A stretch of DNA of 64,000 bases, taken from positions 9,300,001-9,364,000 of the forward strand of contig NZ_CP186274.1 in the NCBI RefSeq assembly GCF_049331405.1, written 5' to 3'. The position numbers and the translations under genes were made by a program. Below are positions 27,357-36,590 of the stretch, in pieces; the stretch's first letter is position 1; every line of letters begins with the position of its first letter. Under the pieces are notes generated by a model. It was not told where the DNA came from and made no database searches. It was given only the letters and a program-made list of their open reading frames with translations. The stretch is from PoT sp049331405 (GTDB taxonomy: Bacteria > Planctomycetota > Planctomycetia > Isosphaerales > Isosphaeraceae).

Positions 27357-27780
27357 GGCGGTCTCCTCGCTGCCCGTCATTATCGCCTCTGGCCAATCTC
27401 GGGGCAACGGAGGTCCTCGCACGCTTCGGTCCGCCAGACCGACGCTCTTTCGTCGCACCGAGCTCGAATTTAGCGGCGTGCAGAATGGTCCGTCATTCGG
27501 CGCGGCGGGATACAACGATCTAGCACTGGGTCCACCTCTCATACTCTTGACCCTGAGAGGCCGGGCTTGGGTCACCGTCCAAGCCCTCTAGCACTGGACG
27601 ACGACAACGGACTCCGCCTCCCGGGACACACGCCACTCGTGGCGACGGCAGGTCCATTTCTCGACAGATGACCGCTTCGCCCTCGCGCTCTTCCGCCTCT
27701 GATCCATGGCTAGGAAGGCGTGGTCGAAGACCGAGAGCTATGGTCCGGCTCCGCCTGGGCTACCGCTATGCATGCATCCA

Positions 27781-27800
27781 TTTAGGAACAATTAGGAACA
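27781..27800. repeat. tandem 10-bp direct repeat
   Basis: TTTAGGAACA is followed at once by ATTAGGAACA, nine of ten bases identical. Short direct repeats near a tyrosine integrase can be arm-type binding sites, but only two copies are seen. Confidence 0.45.
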
Positions 27801-27928
27801 TAGCTGGCGAGATTAACCCAATGCGGCTACAATACTGGGAGAGAGCAGGACGGTGTAGTAAGTGACTTAATATCAAGGCCCTTAAGCGTCACCGCAAGTT
27901 GTTTCCAATATCCCGCATATGGCACACG

Positions 27929-27950
27929 TAGCGGACTCAAAATCCGGTGA
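27929..27950 (+). other. tRNA-Leu(CAA) anticodon-arm remnant, possible attachment site
   Basis: TAGCGGACTCAAAATCCGGT reproduces the anticodon stem and loop of a tRNA-Leu with CAA anticodon (stem CGGA/TCCG, loop CTCAAAA). The rest of the tRNA is absent. It lies about 70 bases from the 3' end of the integrase gene, where the crossover site of an integrated element often sits. Confidence 0.4.
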
Positions 27951-28019
27951 GCTGACCACAGACAGCCCTTCGCTCATGCGACTCGCTGGTTAGGTTTGAT
28001 CTCAAACCGACACTCCATC

Positions 28020-29354
28020 TTACCCAAATACGCTCTTGATCGCCTCGGCCTGCACGCTGGGGTAGAGGTGCATGTACCGCCGCTGCATCTCCGGACTCAT
28101 GTGTCCGCACCACTCCTGCAGCATCCGCAAGTCGACGCCCTTTGAGGCGCAAGCGCTCACGAAGCTGTGCCGCAGGACATGATACCCCCTGACCACCTCC
28201 CATTCGCTGCCGACGAGCGTGTGCTTCATGTGGTGTCTGGCCTCGTCCTCGGTGAGCGGCACGATCTCCGGACGCTCCCGCACCCGGATGACCGCACGCC
28301 GGGCCTTCTCAGTCGTCGGGCGGTCCTTGCTCTGGTAGCCCGTCTTGGCGCTTCGCTTCTTGCTCCCTGCCACCACTACGGCCTGGGCGAACAGGTACGG
28401 GCCTCCGGGGTGGACCTTCAGCCATTCGGTCAGGATCGCCGTCAGCGCGGACGAGAGCGGTACGCGGCGTGTCGTCCGGCTCCCTTGGACTCGCTTCCTC
28501 TCGCGGATACTCACCACCCCGGCACCGAGGTCGACGTCGCTGACCCGCATCCGTAGCAGCTCGCCTCGGCGCGCCCCGGTGTGGGCGGCGGTCGCGATCA
28601 TCGGGTAGATCCACGGATGGCCCGCGGTCGCCTTGACGTAGTCGAGGAGCCGTCCCACTTCATCGAAGGTCAGGTAGAGCACTTCCCAGAGTTCGTCGGC
28701 CTTGGCCTTCGGCAGGCCCGGGAGTTGCCGCTCGATCTCGGCCCGCGATTGGAACGGTGGCTTTTCATCCCCCTTGGCATAGCGGAGGCCGTCGACCGAG
28801 CATCGTCCCTCGACGATCCCCATCCGCACGCCCCAGTTCCAGGCGCCGCGGAGCGTGATGATCTCCTTCTTGATCGTGGCCGGGAGCAGGGGGCCCCGCC
28901 GCCCCTTGGCCTTGGCCCGCATGTCGACGTAGCTCTGTAGGTCGACAAGCTTCAGGCCCCGGATCGGGAAACCTTCGCCCAGGGCACGGGCGAGGTGGCC
29001 GAAGTGGCGGCGTATTCCCTTGAGCGTGTGGACCTCGAGCGTGCCGTTACCGTGCGTCTCCAGGTAACGGTCACGAAGGACGCCGAGGGTCGGTTCGGGC
29101 GGTTTTGGCGTGGCCGGGCCACGCTCTAGGGACGGGGCAGGAGGGTTGCCGTCATACCGGAGGAAGGTGACGATATCGACGCCCGCTGGCAGGGCGATCA
29201 GGCCCTGCTTGAGCCGCATCAGCAGGTAATCGACCTGGGCGGACTTTGCCTTGGCTTCCGCCTCGCCAACGCGGCCAAGGATGAGGACGTGCTGTTTGCC
29301 CTCATATCGGAATACCAATCTGTAACTGTGGTTTCGTTCCTGGACTGCGGCCAT
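28020..29354 (-). CDS. tyrosine-type site-specific integrase
   Basis: 444 residues from ATG 29354 with GGGAGAG upstream. The N-terminal part is an arm-binding domain (SYRLVFRYEGKQHVLILGRV). The core-binding domain spans roughly 85-200. The catalytic domain contains TGARRGELLRM (first Arg), GYHVLRHSFVS (HxxR box), the LQEWCGHMS histidine and the nucleophile in MQRRYMHLY. All expected residues are present, so it is probably active. The gene points away from tRNA-Leu(UAG), which lies 133 bases upstream and is a common type of insertion target. Confidence 0.92.
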   Translation of the reverse strand: MAAVQERNHSYRLVFRYEGKQHVLILGRVGEAEAKAKSAQVDYLLMRLKQGLIALPAGVDIVTFLRYDGNPPAPSLERGPATPKPPEPTLGVLRDRYLETHGNGTLEVHTLKGIRRHFGHLARALGEGFPIRGLKLVDLQSYVDMRAKAKGRRGPLLPATIKKEIITLRGAWNWGVRMGIVEGRCSVDGLRYAKGDEKPPFQSRAEIERQLPGLPKAKADELWEVLYLTFDEVGRLLDYVKATAGHPWIYPMIATAAHTGARRGELLRMRVSDVDLGAGVVSIRERKRVQGSRTTRRVPLSSALTAILTEWLKVHPGGPYLFAQAVVVAGSKKRSAKTGYQSKDRPTTEKARRAVIRVRERPEIVPLTEDEARHHMKHTLVGSEWEVVRGYHVLRHSFVSACASKGVDLRMLQEWCGHMSPEMQRRYMHLYPSVQAEAIKSVFG

Positions 29355-29486
29355 GTGGCTCTCCCCTCTCGGGCAATGCCACCGCAATGCGACATCGGGC
29401 CTGTTACCTTTTTGTTACCTCGGCGAGGTCACTCGGGCCAAACGGCCAAGTGGACACTTTCCGTATATCGAGGCCTATTTTTGAGA

Positions 29487-29569
29487 TGCGAGAGGAGGGA
29501 CTTGAACCCTCACGCCTTTTGGGCACAGGAACCTAAATCCTGCGCGTCTGCCAATTCCGCCACTCTCGC
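29487..29569 (-). tRNA. tRNA-Leu (UAG anticodon)
   Basis: Minus strand. Acceptor stem GCGAGAG/CTCTCGC pairs perfectly. D arm TGGCGGAATTGGCAGACGC, anticodon stem-loop AGGATTTAGGTTCCT with TAG anticodon, a long variable arm (TGCCCAAAAGGCG) typical of class II tRNAs, and T arm GAGGGTTCAAGTCCCTC. 83 nt, discriminator A, CCA not encoded. A likely integration target for the adjacent integrase, although the tRNA is intact and its 3' end repeat was not found elsewhere in the window. Confidence 0.95.
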
Positions 29570-29703
29570 GATGCGGGGGTGAGATCCTTCAGAGGAGATT
29601 CGACGGATCTCATCCGCATTGATCTTAATCGACGCTCGTAATTCGGTCCACAACTCTCGGGTGGGTTGCAGTCCGATTCTGCAAATCCTGGTCGCGCAAG
29701 GAC

Positions 29704-30735
29704 TTATTCGGCGTCGCGGAGTTCGGCGCGGAGCTTCTTGAGCTGGCGCTTCTTGGCGCTCAGGTCGGAGGAGCTCTTGAGGAAGGCATCCTCGGCGGCG
29801 GTGAGCTTCTCACGCACTTTGCGGAGCTCGGCCTTGGTGACGGTGCGGTCCCTGCGGGAGGCGTCGGGGGTGATGTCCAGGCCGAGGTCGGCGCTGCGGA
29901 TGGCGGACATCATGGCCTGGAGGGCGTTGGCCTCGACCTTGTGGCTCAGGGTCGCCAGCTCGATCTCGGCCCGGAGGCGATCCGCCTGGGCATCGAGTTC
30001 GGCCTTGGGGCCAGGCGCGGAGCTAGCCTTCGCCTGGGGCTTGGACGGTTCGACAACCACTTCGACCTTGGGAGTCGTCGCCGGGGTGTCGGCGGGCTTG
30101 TCCTGGGTTTGAACCTTCGCGGCGGGCTTGTCCTGCACCTCGCCTCGGGCAGTGTTGTCCTGGGGCTCATCCTTGGTCTGGGGCTTGTCTTGAGACTCGT
30201 CAGGGGCAGAGGGCTTGTCCTGGGACTCGTCTCGGGAGGAGACCCTGGCCCGGAGCTTGGGCCTGAGGACGGGGCGGGCCGGGGACTCGTCTCCGGCAGG
30301 GGGGGTGTCCTGGGCCTCAGCGCCGTCCGCTGGAGTGTCCCGGGCGTCTTCGAAAGCGACCGACCGACGAGAGGGCTTCCATTTGACGGTGCCGGCATCG
30401 TCCCGGGCGGCGGGGAATGCCTGGGCTTCGTCCTGGAAGGGCGTCGCCTGCCTCGTCACGTGCAGCCAGGCTCGTTTGCCGGGATGCATCGAGGCCTGGA
30501 CTTGCTCGAGTTCGACCTCGGCCTCGCGGAGTTGCTTGCGGAGGTCCTCGACCTTCCATTTCACCAGGGTGATCGTATTCTCCTTATCATCCTTCAAGCG
30601 AGACTCGCCGCGAAAGGCCCTGCTCAGGCCGTCGTCCGACGGCGCGAGCACGTCTCCGTCGATCTCGCCCGCCAGGGTCGACCCCATCGCCAGGAAGATC
30701 AGCACGCCCACGCCCGAGATCGCTCGCCGAACCAT
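29704..30735 (-). CDS. exported coiled-coil protein with charged QDKP repeats
   Basis: 343 residues, ATG 30735 preceded by GGAGG. An N-terminal signal peptide (RRAISGVGVLIFLAMGSTLAG) directs export. A first coiled coil (about 50-85, VEDLRKQLREAEVELEQVQ) is followed by a long low-complexity middle built from DESQDKP, KDEPQD and VQTQDKP-type units. Two more helical coils close the protein (LDAQADRLRAEIELAT; LRKVREKLTAAEDAF). Probably periplasmic and structural. No family recognised. First gene outside the mobile region. Confidence 0.8.
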   Translation of the reverse strand: MVRRAISGVGVLIFLAMGSTLAGEIDGDVLAPSDDGLSRAFRGESRLKDDKENTITLVKWKVEDLRKQLREAEVELEQVQASMHPGKRAWLHVTRQATPFQDEAQAFPAARDDAGTVKWKPSRRSVAFEDARDTPADGAEAQDTPPAGDESPARPVLRPKLRARVSSRDESQDKPSAPDESQDKPQTKDEPQDNTARGEVQDKPAAKVQTQDKPADTPATTPKVEVVVEPSKPQAKASSAPGPKAELDAQADRLRAEIELATLSHKVEANALQAMMSAIRSADLGLDITPDASRRDRTVTKAELRKVREKLTAAEDAFLKSSSDLSAKKRQLKKLRAELRDAE

Positions 30736-31059
30736 GATGGAGATCCTCCAAGCAAGATCCTTGAACCCGTCCGGTCCAACCCACGGAATTCGGATCAGGC
30801 GCTCAATCTAGCAGAATCCGACCTCCATGTCCCATGTCAACTTCCCCTAGGATGGGCCACCCGGCAAGATTTATGCGCAGCACTGTTCACAGCTCAACTT
30901 GATCATCTTCAAAGACTCTTCTTCAGGCATTTGCCCGGCTCACATAAGTGTGTCGTAACATCCTTGCCCTCGGCGGGGTGTCCGCCGATCGACCGCGCCT
31001 CGCGACGTTGCAGGCCGCGCCGATCCCCACTAGGTCGCAGATTCATCGAGTCGCCGCCA
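30736..31059. other. divergent promoter region
   Basis: Lies between the divergent coiled-coil and DUF1559 genes. No gene seen. The DUF1559 frame stays open upstream but without a pilin-like sequence or start signal. Confidence 0.5.
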
Positions 31060-32109
31060 ATGAGACGGTCCCCCTCGTCCCAACAACGCGCCGCGTTCAC
31101 GCTCATCGAGCTCCTGGTGGTGATCGCGATCATCGCGGTCCTGATCGCCCTGCTGCTGCCGGCCGTCCAGGCCGCTCGCGAGGCCGCCCGCCGGATCCAG
31201 TGCACGAACAACCTGAAGCAGCTCGGCCTGGCTCTCAACAACTACGAGAGCACCAACGGCGCCTTGCCGCCGCAGCAGACGATGAAGCAGGTCGGGAACT
31301 CGCAGCCGACCTCGTACACGTCGTGGGGCATCAGCGCCCGGCTCGCCCCGTTCATCGAGTCGGGCCCGTTGTACAACGCGATGAACTTCACCCTGAAGTA
31401 CAGCGACCCGACGAACACGACGGTCAGCTCGATCACCCTGAAATACCTGATCTGCCCGAGCGAAGTGAACACGGCGCCCAGCGGCACGGCCCCCGCCAAG
31501 CTCTTCGGCGTCTCGAACTACGGCTGGAACGTCGGCGACTGGTACGTCTTCGGCGGCGTCTCGGCCCCGCCGAACCGGGGTGCCTTCTGCGTCAACATCA
31601 GCCGTCCGCTCTCGGCCTTCACCGACGGCCTCAGCAACACGGTGGTCAACTCCGAGGTCAAGGCGTACCAGCCCCTGATGAAGTCGTGCGTGGCCGACGG
31701 CAGCGGCGGGACCTTGCCCGGCCTGAACAACATGAACGCGATCCCGAGCCCGACCGACTCGCTGGCCATCGTCATCGCCGCGGCCTCGCTCGGCTGCAAG
31801 ATCGACACCGGCCACGTCAAGTGGTCGATCGGCTCGGCCTGCTACGACGGCTTCACCACCGCCTTGCCCCCGAACACGCGGACCCTCACCGGGACCCCGC
31901 AGCAGGACTACGACCTCGACTCGATCGACGAGAACAACGGCGGGCCGACCTTCGCCGCGATCACCTCGAGGAGCTACCACCCCGGCGGCGTCAACGCCCT
32001 CTTCGGCGACGGTTCGGTCCACTACATCAAGAGCAGCATCAACGGCGTCACCTGGCGAGCCCTCGGCACCATCGCCGGCGGCGAAGTCATCTCGGGCGAC
32101 TCTTACTGA
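31060..32109 (+). CDS. DUF1559 family type II pseudopilin-like protein
   Basis: 349 residues from ATG 31060. After a short basic leader comes the type IV pilin-like N-terminus AFTLIELLVVIAIIAVLIAL with the conserved prepilin cleavage glycine replaced by Ala-Phe context and Glu at +5. Then LLPAVQAAREAARRIQCTNN, the block common to planctomycete DUF1559 proteins. The C-terminus has the H-X9-DG motif (YHPGGVNALFGDGSVHYI). Such proteins are highly expanded in planctomycetes; they are thought to be processed by a prepilin peptidase and exposed at the cell surface. No ribosome binding site is obvious. Confidence 0.93.
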   Translation: MRRSPSSQQRAAFTLIELLVVIAIIAVLIALLLPAVQAAREAARRIQCTNNLKQLGLALNNYESTNGALPPQQTMKQVGNSQPTSYTSWGISARLAPFIESGPLYNAMNFTLKYSDPTNTTVSSITLKYLICPSEVNTAPSGTAPAKLFGVSNYGWNVGDWYVFGGVSAPPNRGAFCVNISRPLSAFTDGLSNTVVNSEVKAYQPLMKSCVADGSGGTLPGLNNMNAIPSPTDSLAIVIAAASLGCKIDTGHVKWSIGSACYDGFTTALPPNTRTLTGTPQQDYDLDSIDENNGGPTFAAITSRSYHPGGVNALFGDGSVHYIKSSINGVTWRALGTIAGGEVISGDSY

Positions 32110-32241
32110 GCCATCGGATCGATACATCATCGATCGCCACGACCACGGCTCCTCGTCAATTCCAGCGAATCGGCGGGGAGCCTCGACTATTTCCCCCCAT
32201 CGATTGCATCTCACACCATCCCACCGTCAGGACACCAGTCG

Positions 32242-33372
32242 ATGTGCCTCTCGTCGCGACGGCTCGCCTCGATCGCCCCGGCCCTATTCCTCTTCATCGC
32301 CCCCGAGTCGACTTTCGCCGAAGGGCCGAAGCCTCCGGCGATGAGCCACCCCACCGCCAGGCGCGAGACGCCCGCCGTCCCGACGCAAGGGGACGCCGCC
32401 GATGACCCGGCCATCTGGATCCACCCCAACGACCCGGGCCGGAGCCTCGTCCTCGGCACGAACAAGAAGGGGGGACTCCATGTGCACTCGCTCGATGGCT
32501 CCGAGAAGCAGAGCCTCTCGCCCGACTCGAAGCCGAACAACGTCGACCTGATCTACGGCTTCAAGCTCGGCAACCGCGTGGTGGACCTCGCCGTGGCCTC
32601 GTCGCGAGCGGGGGGCAAGGGGAAGACGGGCTCGGGGCTTAAGGTCTGGACCATCGACCCGGCCAGCGGCCACGTCGATGAGATCGCCCCCGGCGTCACC
32701 GCCCCGACGTTCGGCGGCAGCGACGCCTACGGCCTCTGCACCTACCGGAGCCCCCGCGACGACAAGGCCTACGCGATCGTCACGAACCACGACGGCAAGG
32801 TCGAGCAATATCGGCTCGATGCTGGATCGAAAGGTCCCCTCGAGGTCGTGAAGGTCCGAAGCTTCGAGCTTGGCTCGCAGGCCGAGGGGTGCGTCGCCGA
32901 CCGGGAGACCGGCAAGCTCTACATCGGCGAGGAAGACATCGGCATCTGGGAATACAGCGCCGAGCCCGACGCCGGCGATGCCCGCACTCTCATCGCCAAG
33001 GTCGGCGAGAACGGCCTGGCGGACGACGTCGAGGGCCTCTGCCTCTACTACGCCCCCGAGGGCAAGGGCTATCTGATCGCATCGAGCCAGGGGAACAGCC
33101 GGTTCCTCGTCTTCGAGCGATCCGGCCGACACGAGCACGTCCTGACCATCGACCCCGAGGCCGGCTCGTTCGGCGACATCGACGAGACCGACGGCATCGA
33201 GGTCAGCAACGAGGCCCTTTCTGGCCTCTTCCCCGACGGCCTCTTCGTCGTCCAGGACGGCAAGAACGACGGCGGGCAGAACTTCAAGTTCTTCGGCTGG
33301 AAGGATGTCGCCGGGGGCAAGCTCCTCATCGACACGACCAGCTCGGCCCGCAAGCCGAGCCCCACTCGCTAA
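32242..33372 (+). CDS. beta-propeller phytase (3-phytase)
   Basis: 376 residues with an N-terminal signal peptide (about 1-26). The phytase marks are clear: GDAADDPAIWIHP (about 50-62), matching the consensus DA[AT]DDPA[ILV]W, and NNVDLIYGF (about 98), matching the NN[VI]D block that binds calcium. Later blades show GSDAYGLCTYRS, AEGCVADRETGKLYIGEED and DDVEGLCLYY. Beta-propeller phytases release phosphate from phytate using calcium, outside the cytoplasm. Full length. It lies 132 bases after the DUF1559 gene. Confidence 0.9.
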   Translation: MCLSSRRLASIAPALFLFIAPESTFAEGPKPPAMSHPTARRETPAVPTQGDAADDPAIWIHPNDPGRSLVLGTNKKGGLHVHSLDGSEKQSLSPDSKPNNVDLIYGFKLGNRVVDLAVASSRAGGKGKTGSGLKVWTIDPASGHVDEIAPGVTAPTFGGSDAYGLCTYRSPRDDKAYAIVTNHDGKVEQYRLDAGSKGPLEVVKVRSFELGSQAEGCVADRETGKLYIGEEDIGIWEYSAEPDAGDARTLIAKVGENGLADDVEGLCLYYAPEGKGYLIASSQGNSRFLVFERSGRHEHVLTIDPEAGSFGDIDETDGIEVSNEALSGLFPDGLFVVQDGKNDGGQNFKFFGWKDVAGGKLLIDTTSSARKPSPTR

Positions 33373-33508
33373 GCCCAGGGCATCCAGCCCCTTGCTCGAC
33401 GCGGACGCCACGCCTACATTCGATCCGAGTGGATGGCCGTGATCCTCTCCCTGCACAGGGGAGAGGGCCCGGCGGCAAGGCGTGAACATCAGCGAGGGGC
33501 TTGATCGG

Positions 33509-35197
33509 ATGCGACGACGCCGGTTTCTGGAAGGTTGCGGCGCGGGCCTCGCGGCCCTGCTGGCGGCGAAGGATGGACGCTCCCTCGCGTGGGCCGCGCA
33601 GGGGCGCGAGATCAAGGCCGACCTCGCGATCGTCGGCGGAGGGCTCGGGGGATGCGCGGCGGCTCTCGCCGCCTTGCGGACCGGCAAGACGGTCGTCCTC
33701 ACCGAGCCGACAGACTGGATCGGCGGCCAGCTCACGCAGCAGGCGGTGCCCCCCGACGAACACCCCTGGATCGAGAAGTTCGGCGGGAATGCCTCGTACT
33801 TCGAGCTCCGCCGGGGCATCCGCGACTATTACCGCCGCCACTACCCGCTGACCGCCGAGGCCCTCGCCCGACGCGACCTGAACCCGGGCAACGGCAGCGT
33901 CTCCAAGCTCTGCCACGAGCCGAGGGTCGCGCTCGCCGTCCTCACCGAGCTGCTCGCCCCCTTCGCCTCATCGGGGAAATTGCTCGTCCTGCTCGAGACC
34001 GCCCCGGTCCGCGCCGAGGTCCAGGGGGATCGGGTCCAGAGCGTCACCGTCCGCGACCTGAGGACGGGGGACGAGCGCGTCCTCCTCGCCTCTTACATCC
34101 TCGACGCGACCGAGATGGGGGACCTGCTGCCCCTGGCGGGGGTCGAGTTCGTCACGGGCTTCGAGGCGAAGTCGGAGACCGGCGACACGCACGCGCCGGA
34201 GGTGGCCCAGCCCGAGAATCAGCAGTCGTTCACATGTTGCTTCGCGATGGACTACCTCGAAGGCCAGGACCACACGATCGACCGCCCGGCCGAGTACGGA
34301 TTCTGGCGTGATTACGTGCCGAAGCTTTCTCCCCCCTGGTCAGGCAAGCTGCTGGGCCCCGAGGCGACGCACCCCGTCACGCTCAAGGGGAGGCCGCTCG
34401 AGTTCGACCCGACCGGGGCGGGCAAGGGGTTCTGGGTCTATCGCCGGATCCTCGACACGAGGAACTTCGCGCCTGGGAGCTTCGCGGGGGGAACAACCCT
34501 GGTCAACTGGCCGCAGAACGACTACTGGCTCGGCAACCTGATCGGCGTCCCGGCCGAGGAGGCCGCGAAGCACGTCGCCAGGGCCAAGCAGCTCAGCCTC
34601 TCGCTCCTCTACTGGATGCAGACCGAGATCCCTCGCCCCGACGGTGGCAATGGCTGGAAGGGGCTCCGGCTCCGCCCCGACCTCGTCGGCACCTCCGACG
34701 GCCTGGCAAAACATCCTTATATCCGCGAATCCCGACGCATCCGCGCCGAGTTCACCGTGCTCGAGAAGCACGTCGGCACCGAGGCCAGGCGCAAGGCCCT
34801 CGGCCGCGAGGACGTGACGGCCGAGGCCTTCCCCGACTCCGTCGGCGTCGGCAGCTATCGGATCGACCTCCACCCGAGCAGCGGCGGCGACAACTACATC
34901 GACGTCAGCTCGCTCCCGTTCCAGATCCCGCTCGGAGCCCTGATCCCGCGCCGGGTCGAGAACCTGCTCCCCGCCTGCAAGAACCTGGGCGTGACCCACA
35001 TCACGAACGGCTGCTATCGCCTCCACCCCGTCGAATGGGCCATCGGCGAGGCCGCGGGGCTCCTCGCCGCCTTCTGCCTCGGCAAGAACCTGACGCCCCG
35101 GGCCGTCCGCAACACGCCCGAGCGGCTCAAGGAGTTCCAGGGCTACCTGACCTCGCGAGGCGTCGAGATCGACTGGCCGCACCTCTCCCCGCGCTAG
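33509..35197 (+). CDS. FAD-dependent oxidoreductase, exported (FAD_oxidored family)
   Basis: 562 residues from ATG 33509, preferred because it opens with a twin-arginine-like leader (MRRRRFLEGCGAGLAALLAA); a GTG at 33482 is an alternative. The FAD Rossmann motif is DLAIVGGGLGGCAAALAAL, followed by VVLTEPTDWIGGQLTQQ typical of the family. DATEMGDLLPLAGVEF and the C-terminal NGCYRLHPVEWAIGEAAGLLA are further conserved blocks. Substrate unknown; related planctomycete proteins are loosely called xanthan lyase-like. It converges with the membrane-protein gene, sharing four bases at the stops. Confidence 0.88.
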   Translation: MRRRRFLEGCGAGLAALLAAKDGRSLAWAAQGREIKADLAIVGGGLGGCAAALAALRTGKTVVLTEPTDWIGGQLTQQAVPPDEHPWIEKFGGNASYFELRRGIRDYYRRHYPLTAEALARRDLNPGNGSVSKLCHEPRVALAVLTELLAPFASSGKLLVLLETAPVRAEVQGDRVQSVTVRDLRTGDERVLLASYILDATEMGDLLPLAGVEFVTGFEAKSETGDTHAPEVAQPENQQSFTCCFAMDYLEGQDHTIDRPAEYGFWRDYVPKLSPPWSGKLLGPEATHPVTLKGRPLEFDPTGAGKGFWVYRRILDTRNFAPGSFAGGTTLVNWPQNDYWLGNLIGVPAEEAAKHVARAKQLSLSLLYWMQTEIPRPDGGNGWKGLRLRPDLVGTSDGLAKHPYIRESRRIRAEFTVLEKHVGTEARRKALGREDVTAEAFPDSVGVGSYRIDLHPSSGGDNYIDVSSLPFQIPLGALIPRRVENLLPACKNLGVTHITNGCYRLHPVEWAIGEAAGLLAAFCLGKNLTPRAVRNTPERLKEFQGYLTSRGVEIDWPHLSPR

Positions 35198-36069
35198 GAT
35201 CTATGCATCGCCAGGGTCAGGGCGACCCAGACGACGAGGCTCGCGACCGCGAAGGCGTACAGCCCTCGCGTGCCCGGCCTCGGACTCGAGGGCTCGGGCA
35301 CCGACCAGACCGGGCGCCATTCCTTGACGATGACAAACACGGCGGAGATCAACCAGAAGGGGAAGCTGAAGGTGGTCAGCATCAGGACGGCCTTAGCGAC
35401 GTCGGAGATGAGCCGAGTCTCGGGAGCCAGTTCCCCGCCGCTCATCACCACGATCAGCGGGACGGGCGAATAGACGATGGCCGACCAGGCGATCGCGTCG
35501 AGCACGACCATCAAGACGGGAAAGACCGCCCAGGCCCTGAGCCCGATCATCAGCAAGGTCGCCCGCACGATGATGGCCACTCGCCAGGCCGAGACGATGG
35601 CCAGAATCCAGATATTCGCCTGAGTGGCCTGGAACGGGCTGAGCATCTTCTCGACCGGGAGCCCGTACAGCCAGGCGAGCGGGGCCGTCGTCCAGTAAAT
35701 CGTCAGGAAGGCCAGATACGCGCGGGGGATACTCGGCACGCGTATCTTGCGGAATTCGGCGCACATGAGGATGAGGACGAACAGTAGGCCACTCGTCACG
35801 AGCGACGCCACGAAGGGGCCCACGAGCCGCCAGGGTTGCTGCCAGAGGATCGGCTTGTCGTAGTTCCTGGCCAGGCCCGCCGTGAAGACCAGGATCGCCA
35901 TCGCGCCGATCGCGGAGGGCGTCGAGGCGATCTTGAGGATCGCCTCGCGACGACCGATCAGCAATCCGCCGAGCGTCAGGACGCTGATCGACGAGCGTTG
36001 GGCCTCCGCGATAACAGCCCCTTGGACGTCCTTCGTCGGATCATCGGGAGCCAGGAACGAGGCATCCAT
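35194..36069 (-). CDS. multi-pass membrane protein (Yip1-like arrangement)
   Basis: 291 residues, with about six hydrophobic segments: GAMAILVFTAGLA, VGPFVASLVTSGLLFVLIL, AYLAFLTIYWTTAPLAWLY, IWILAIVSAWRVAIIV, WAVFPVLMVVLDAIAWSAIV and a final pair. No signature motif. The start codon overlaps head-to-head with that of the plus-strand gene at 36068, which is unusual, so one of the two starts may be wrong. Confidence 0.8.
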   Translation of the reverse strand: MDASFLAPDDPTKDVQGAVIAEAQRSSISVLTLGGLLIGRREAILKIASTPSAIGAMAILVFTAGLARNYDKPILWQQPWRLVGPFVASLVTSGLLFVLILMCAEFRKIRVPSIPRAYLAFLTIYWTTAPLAWLYGLPVEKMLSPFQATQANIWILAIVSAWRVAIIVRATLLMIGLRAWAVFPVLMVVLDAIAWSAIVYSPVPLIVVMSGGELAPETRLISDVAKAVLMLTTFSFPFWLISAVFVIVKEWRPVWSVPEPSSPRPGTRGLYAFAVASLVVWVALTLAMHRS

Positions 36070-36590
36070 GAGTCACCCGCTCCGCATCGCCGGCCTGAAT
36101 TCGCGGCCGCACGACAACTTCTTCCGCGACGACCCCTCCGGCAACCGTATGGTCGGCATCTCCTGCCAGGACCACATTGCCAGCCCCTTGGACATTTTCT
36201 CGCGATATATCTGGACGGATAGTATCCACCCCGTCTTCGCCGGCTTCTGTGACTACGGCGACCACATCGGCCACGCCATCCGAGACTGGCTCTATCTCTC
36301 CGACAGGGGATCTGGGTTCGACGTCAAATCCAGGTCGACTCCGATGACACATGGATGTCAAGCCCCTCATCACTTTCGTGAATAGAACACACGAAAATAA
36401 CGAGAACCTTGACACCTACCATGCACTCACAGATGATTCCAGCCGTATAGAGGCAGAGGTAATCACCTCGTTGGCAAACCATATCCCGGGATCTTTCGGA
36501 TTGATCGAGCGTGATCATCCCGATCCGACGGGGTGGTTTCGTGGTTGGGCCGGATCGACGCCTGCCTTCGTTGTCGCGCGACGGGTATGA
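36068..36590 (+). pseudogene. hypothetical gene split by two apparent one-base losses
   Basis: The first frame (MSHPLRIAGLNSRPHDNFF ... YLSDRGSGFDVK) stops at 36385. The third frame from 36351 (DVKPLITFVNRTHENNENL ... STPAFVVARRV) looks equally protein-like. The pieces join as FDVK, IQVDSDDTW, DVKPLITF if one A is added at 36326-36328 and one G at 36353-36354, giving 174 residues. Both corrections go in the same direction as other breaks in the window. Composition is less GC-rich than neighbours. Function unknown. Confidence 0.45.

Larger units (their letters stand above)
27357..28019. other. non-coding region between the cassette and the integrase gene
   Basis: No supported gene. It contains a tandem 10-bp repeat and a tRNA-Leu anticodon-arm remnant, both listed separately. 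These are the kind of sequence expected near a recombination site. Confidence 0.5.

Noticed and set aside
30948..32405. Arg/Gln/His-rich plus-strand frame overlapping DUF1559
   Set aside because: The pilin-like N-terminus and H-X9-DG motif are in the other frame.
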